Shown: positions 61,719 to 64,000 of the stretch, one piece after another
Layout of the letters: each line of letters opens with the position of its first letter
Numbering within the stretch: the stretch's first letter is position 1
Origin: DATFKA01 sp035268885
GTDB lineage: Bacteria > Bacteroidota > Bacteroidia > Chitinophagales > Saprospiraceae
Direction: 5' to 3'
Length of the DNA: 64,000 bases
NCBI GenBank assembly: GCA_035268885.1
Contig: DATFKA010000107.1
Coordinates: 1 to 64,000 of the forward strand
Translations under genes and position numbers: made by a program
The notes under the pieces: model-generated
Databases searched by the model: none
The model's input: the letters and a program-made list of their open reading frames with translations, nothing else
Told to the model about the DNA's origin: nothing

Positions 61719-63389
61719 ATGAGTGAAGATAAAAAACCCATCTTGTTTTCGATCGATGATGATCCACAGGTCTCCCGTTCTATCCGTCGCGATTTGCGGA
61801 AGCAATACAAAAAAGAATACCGTATCATCAGCACCACTTCGGCCGAAGAAGCCCTGGAGAGTCTGGAAGAACTCAAGAAGCGGGGAGAGGAAGTGGCGCT
61901 GTTCCTTTCCGACCAAAAGATGCCGGAAATGCTGGGTGTGGAGTTCCTGGAAAAGGCCAAACTACTTTATCCCAAAGCCAGGCGAGTGCTGCTGACTGCC
62001 TATTCCGATATTGATGCGGCCATCAAAGCCATCAACGATGTGCAGCTGGATTACTACCTGATTAAACCCTGGGATCCACCCGAAGAGAAGCTTTATCCCG
62101 TGCTGAATGATCTGCTGGAAGAGTGGGAAATAAGCTACACGCCCAAATTTCGGGGTATCCGCATCATTGGCTATCAGTATTCGCCCAAGTCGCACGCCCT
62201 GAAGGATTTCCTGTCGGGCAATCTACGGCCTTACCAGTGGCTAGACGTGGAGAACAGTCCCGAAGCCAAGGAACTAATCGAATTACATGAGGTAGAGACG
62301 AAGGATTTGCCGGTAGTGACCTTTGAGGATGGCACCCTACTCAAGGACCCCTCTCCGGCGGAGCTGGCACAGCGGGTGGGTTTACACCCAAAAGCCAAAT
62401 CTGACTTGTACGACGTTGTCATTATCGGTGCGGGTCCGGCGGGGCTGGCGGCGGCGGTCTACGGCGGCTCCGAAGGTCTAAAGACCCTGCTAATCGAGAA
62501 ACGAGCGCCCGGTGGACAGGCTGGTACCAGCTCGCGGATTGAGAATTATTTGGGTTTCCCTAAGGGGTTAAGCGGAGCGGAACTGGCCCGGCGGGCCATC
62601 ACTCAGGCAACCCGCTTTGGTATAGAATTTTTGTCGCCCCAGGAAGTGGTGGACATCGAACTCAAGGATGAGTATAAGATCATCCATCTGGCGGATGGTA
62701 GTTCGGTGACCACCAAAGCAGTAGTCGTAACCACGGGGGTTGATTACCGACGATTAGCTGCCCCCGGCGTCGATGATTTCACCGGTGCGGGGGTCTACTA
62801 CGGCGCCGCAATGACCGAAGCCAATGCCTGCCAGGGCAAAGACGTCTACGTGATTGGTGGTGGAAATTCTGCCGGGCAGGGAGCGGTTTATCTCTCCAAG
62901 TTTGCCCGCTCCGTAAACATCCTGATCCGTAAGCCTGACCTGACCTCCTCCATGTCTTCTTACCTGATTGATCAGATCGATGCGATTGATAATATCCAGG
63001 TACACGGTCACCGCCAGGTCGTAGAGGCCTCCGGTAATGGCTACCTGGAAAAGATCTGCATCGAAAATATGGAAGATCAGTCGGTGCAGGAGACCGAAGT
63101 GGGGGCCCTGTTTATTTTTATTGGTGCCCGACCCTTTACCGATTGGCTGGATAAGCACTTGATCCGTAATAAGAGAGGCTTCATTGAGACGGGCAAAGAG
63201 CTAGCTACCTATGCAAATTTCCCCAAAGTCTGGAAGCGCGAGCGGCCGCCTTTCCTGCTAGAGACTTGCATTCCCGGTGTCTTTTCTGCCGGTGACGTAC
63301 GCGCCGGCGCGATGAACCGGGTCGCCTCTGCGGTAGGGGAGGGGGCGATGGCGATTAAGTTTGTGCACGAGTATCTGGCGGAAGTTTGA
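61719..63389 (+). CDS. Receiver domain fused to thioredoxin-reductase-like flavoprotein
   Basis: 556 residues from the ATG at 61719 (MSEDKKPILFSID). A receiver (1-125) has phospho-acceptor D65 (FLSDQKMPEML) and Lys in YLIKPWDP. A glutaredoxin-like or linker part (about 135-220) follows, then an FAD/NAD(P) flavoprotein: VVIIGAGPAGLAAAVYGGSE, VYVIGGGNSAGQGAVYLSKF and GVFSAGDVRAGAMNRVASAV. The active-site CxxC of thioredoxin reductase is absent; the corresponding stretch is YYGAAMTEANAC. It therefore probably does not reduce thioredoxin and uses the flavin for signalling or another electron transfer. It follows a cNMP-binding histidine kinase and is known as a recurring fusion in bacteria. Confidence 0.9.
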   Translation: MSEDKKPILFSIDDDPQVSRSIRRDLRKQYKKEYRIISTTSAEEALESLEELKKRGEEVALFLSDQKMPEMLGVEFLEKAKLLYPKARRVLLTAYSDIDAAIKAINDVQLDYYLIKPWDPPEEKLYPVLNDLLEEWEISYTPKFRGIRIIGYQYSPKSHALKDFLSGNLRPYQWLDVENSPEAKELIELHEVETKDLPVVTFEDGTLLKDPSPAELAQRVGLHPKAKSDLYDVVIIGAGPAGLAAAVYGGSEGLKTLLIEKRAPGGQAGTSSRIENYLGFPKGLSGAELARRAITQATRFGIEFLSPQEVVDIELKDEYKIIHLADGSSVTTKAVVVTTGVDYRRLAAPGVDDFTGAGVYYGAAMTEANACQGKDVYVIGGGNSAGQGAVYLSKFARSVNILIRKPDLTSSMSSYLIDQIDAIDNIQVHGHRQVVEASGNGYLEKICIENMEDQSVQETEVGALFIFIGARPFTDWLDKHLIRNKRGFIETGKELATYANFPKVWKRERPPFLLETCIPGVFSAGDVRAGAMNRVASAVGEGAMAIKFVHEYLAEV

Positions 63390-63392
63390 TGA

Positions 63393-63462
63393 GGGTAAAG
63401 GGTAAAGGTTAAAGGGTAAAGGTTAAAGGTTAAAGGGTAAAGGGTAAAGGGTAAAGGATAAA
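63393..63462 (+). repeat. Ten-unit tandem heptamer repeat
   Basis: Ten units of GGGTAAA or GGTTAAA (the last GGATAAA) run head to tail, starting 3 bases after the flavoprotein stop codon. It is a minisatellite-like tract, likely to vary in copy number. It is not a CRISPR array: there are no spacers. Confidence 0.9.
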
Positions 63463-63496
63463 GGGAGTTTAAGGAAACAAAATAGTCAGAGGAATG

Positions 63497-63504
63497 TATC
63501 TTTG
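63497..63504 (+). promoter_or_regulatory. -7 promoter element of mnmE
   Basis: TATCTTTG matches TAnnTTTG exactly and lies 65 bases before the mnmE start codon. No clear -33 TTG is at the usual distance. Confidence 0.5.
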
Positions 63505-63569
63505 TTAATGGAGAAAGGAAGTGTCCTTGCACTTTAACCTTATTAATTTATCCTTTAACCTTGGATGCC

Positions 63570-64000
63570 ATGTCCTACACCAGTACGAACCTCTCTGACA
63601 CCATCGTAGCCCTGGCCACGCCCCCCGGCGTAGGCGCCATTGGCGTGATTCGCCTTTCGGGAAAAGACGCTATTCAGATTGTGGATCCCCTGTTTAAGGG
63701 GAAAAAGCTAACGAAGCAGGCTTCGCATACCATTCACCTGGGGACGATCCGCGACGGCGATCGCCTCATTGACGAAGTGCTGGTCAGTCTGTTTGTAGCG
63801 CCAAAGTCCTACACCGGCGAGAACGTGGTGGAGGTCTCCTGTCACGGCAGTAATTACATCATCCAGGAGTTGATCCAGTTGTTGGTGGATAAGGGTGCGC
63901 GGCTGGCCGAGCCCGGCGAGTTTACCATGCGGGCTTTCCTGAACGGTAAGATGGATCTGAGTCAGGCCGAGGCGGTAGCCGATCTGATTGCCTCCTCTTC
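63570..64000 (+). CDS. mnmE: tRNA modification GTPase MnmE, N-terminal part (3' end outside window)
   Basis: The first 143 codons read DTIVALATPPGVGAIGVIRL, ENVVEVSCHGSNYIIQELIQ and EPGEFTMRAFLNGKMDLSQA, the N-terminal folate-binding domain of MnmE, which with MnmG adds the 5-carboxymethylaminomethyl group to the wobble uridine of certain tRNAs. The GTPase domain lies beyond the window. The start is the ATG at 63570; the ATG at 63565 is in another frame. Confidence 0.95.
   Translation, partial: MSYTSTNLSDTIVALATPPGVGAIGVIRLSGKDAIQIVDPLFKGKKLTKQASHTIHLGTIRDGDRLIDEVLVSLFVAPKSYTGENVVEVSCHGSNYIIQELIQLLVDKGARLAEPGEFTMRAFLNGKMDLSQAEAVADLIASS

Noticed and set aside
63393..63462. CRISPR-like array
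   Set aside because: Contiguous 7-bp units without spacers; a minisatellite, not a CRISPR.

Overview
The window reads as a chromosome segment of a Bacteroidota bacterium, most likely a gliding Saprospiria relative such as the Lewinella group (lineage is inference). Directly visible signs are a type IX secretion C-terminal sorting domain (38258-39895), a gliding-associated CHU_C-type domain with SprB-like repeats (46960-49734), two TonB-dependent receptors with carboxypeptidase-like N-terminal domains, an HU-CCDC81/SPOR protein, Bacteroidota promoters (TTG ... TAnnTTTG) before rpsP and other genes, and a general lack of Shine-Dalgarno sequences.

Layout. 1-1343: end of a penicillin-binding protein 1C gene. 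1620-4809 (minus): a LytTR response regulator, a 49-residue double-glycine leader peptide and a TPR-containing LytS-type histidine kinase, which look like a peptide-signalling cassette. 5022-13663 (plus), divergent from it: an apparent operon of a voltage-gated K+-type channel, a CHAT protease-like protein with a degenerate STAND NTPase, a MoxR AAA+ ATPase, a vWA protein and a 1202-residue protein with leucine-rich repeats, a CHAT-like domain that has lost its catalytic residues and helical adaptor modules. This resembles the computationally described MoxR-vWA ternary conflict systems, but with a channel in first position and a strikingly AT-rich LRR segment. It is the most interesting region of the window.

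13762-30739: mostly household genes: an exonuclease, an aldo/keto reductase, rpe, a TonB-dependent receptor, rpsP, a fused trehalose-phosphate synthase/phosphatase, an EI24 protein and an M19-like dipeptidase. A 1-kb non-coding stretch (18006-19012) carries two promoter-to-terminator units that share a motif and may be small RNAs.

31400-41902: an accessory polysaccharide-related block. It holds a large secreted beta-helix/CBM/FN3/dockerin-like protein, a DUF11 surface protein, a type IX-secreted beta-helix protein, and an aldo/keto reductase plus amidohydrolase that could oxidise L-fucose-like sugars. A decayed copy of part of the reductase lies on the far side of the three secreted-protein genes. 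The DUF11 gene is enclosed by the ends of a small mobile element whose 90-bp compact relative sits at 61606-61695.

41921-64000: a two-component system, hemL, HU-CCDC81/SPOR, a gliding-type surface protein, lepB, Nudix, a cystathionine beta-synthase-like enzyme, an esterase, a broken VOC gene, lipoproteins, a second TonB-dependent receptor, and a cNMP-binding histidine kinase followed by a receiver fused to a thioredoxin-reductase-like flavoprotein. The window ends inside mnmE, which is preceded by a 7-bp tandem repeat. I saw no tRNA, rRNA, CRISPR array or intact transposase gene.
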